Assembly: GCA_021827805.1 (NCBI GenBank)
Contig: JAKAUG010000365.1
Location: forward strand, 1-5,886
Length of the DNA stretch: 5,886 nucleotides
Source of the DNA: Bacillota bacterium
GTDB lineage: Bacteria; Bacillota; Sulfobacillia; RBS10-35; JAJYVN01
Direction of reading: 5' to 3'
Part shown: in pieces, positions 5,824 through 5,886 of the stretch
Layout: each line of letters begins with the position of its first letter
Position numbering within the stretch: the stretch's first letter is position 1
Translations under genes and position numbers: made by a program
The notes under the pieces: generated by a model
Databases searched by the model: none
What the model saw: only the letters and a program-made list of their open reading frames with translations
What the model was told of the DNA's origin: nothing

Positions 5824-5886
5824 TTTGTGCCGCGCGGATCCAGGCGGGCAACCGCCGTGCACCAGGTGGTCTGCAACACACCTCTG

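Larger units (their letters stand above)
5546..5886 (-). other. Upstream region of lpdA with no supported gene; hairpin-rich
   Basis: This 341-base stretch reaches the right edge. Its open frames on the minus strand (for example 84 codons at 5625-5879, 51 codons at 5605-5760, and the upstream extension of the lpdA frame) give Arg/Pro/Cys-rich proteins that I do not recognise, and the 51-codon frame has a lower third-position G+C than the genes here. Six small perfect inverted repeats fall in it: 5576-5580/5585-5589, 5609-5613/5617-5621, 5721-5726/5731-5736, 5736-5740/5745-5749, 5761-5768/5796-5803 and 5805-5811/5817-5823. It may be the 5' leader of lpdA, the end of an upstream transcript, or both. 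No consensus promoter is visible, and the gene to the right is out of view. Confidence 0.4.

Noticed and set aside
5625..5879. 84-codon minus-strand frame upstream of lpdA
   Set aside because: The product is not recognised and is rich in Arg, Pro and Cys. The frame crosses several hairpins, and nothing beyond openness supports it. It could still be the tail of a gene starting past the right edge.

Overview
This is a GC-rich bacterial window (roughly 70% G+C by eye). Every gene I can support lies on the minus strand, so transcription runs from high to low coordinates. In transcription order the layout is: a non-coding, hairpin-rich stretch (5546-5886); lpdA, dihydrolipoyl dehydrogenase (5545-4148); a Fur/PerR-family metalloregulator (4114-3629); a short VIT/CCC1-family membrane protein (3636-3109); a 159-base gap holding a strong 18-bp inverted repeat; then acpS (2949-2548), nnr (2551-1004) and alr (972 to beyond the left edge). 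Coding is dense. GTG and TTG starts are common (lpdA TTG; acpS, nnr and alr GTG), and the two iron-module genes use ATG.

The acpS-nnr-alr block matches a gene order known from many Gram-positive genomes. The enzymes are holo-ACP synthase (switches on fatty-acid synthesis), bifunctional NAD(P)H-hydrate repair, and alanine racemase (D-Ala for peptidoglycan). acpS and nnr are joined by a GTGA overlap, and nnr and alr are 31 bases apart, so the three are very likely co-transcribed. With the high G+C and this gene order, a high-GC Bacillota lineage (Symbiobacterium/Thermaerobacter/Limnochorda-like) is my best guess. An actinobacterium or another high-GC phylum cannot be excluded from this sequence.

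The regulator-VIT pair is a compact iron/manganese module. The two genes overlap by 8 bases. They sit behind a sigma70-type promoter (TTGACT-N16-TAAAAT) whose -35 box contains the lpdA stop codon and whose -10 lies only 9 bases from the regulator's ATG, which predicts a nearly leaderless mRNA. The regulator lines up with Bacillus PerR at four of five regulatory metal ligands, with Glu where PerR has its third His-type ligand. The membrane protein looks like the C-terminal half of MbfA (ferritin-like domain plus VIT domain) without the ferritin-like half.

Most of the window is ordinary housekeeping. The parts worth a second look are the regulator-VIT module with its unusual promoter, the inverted repeat ahead of acpS, and the structured stretch ahead of lpdA. 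I found no mobile element, CRISPR array, tRNA or rRNA.
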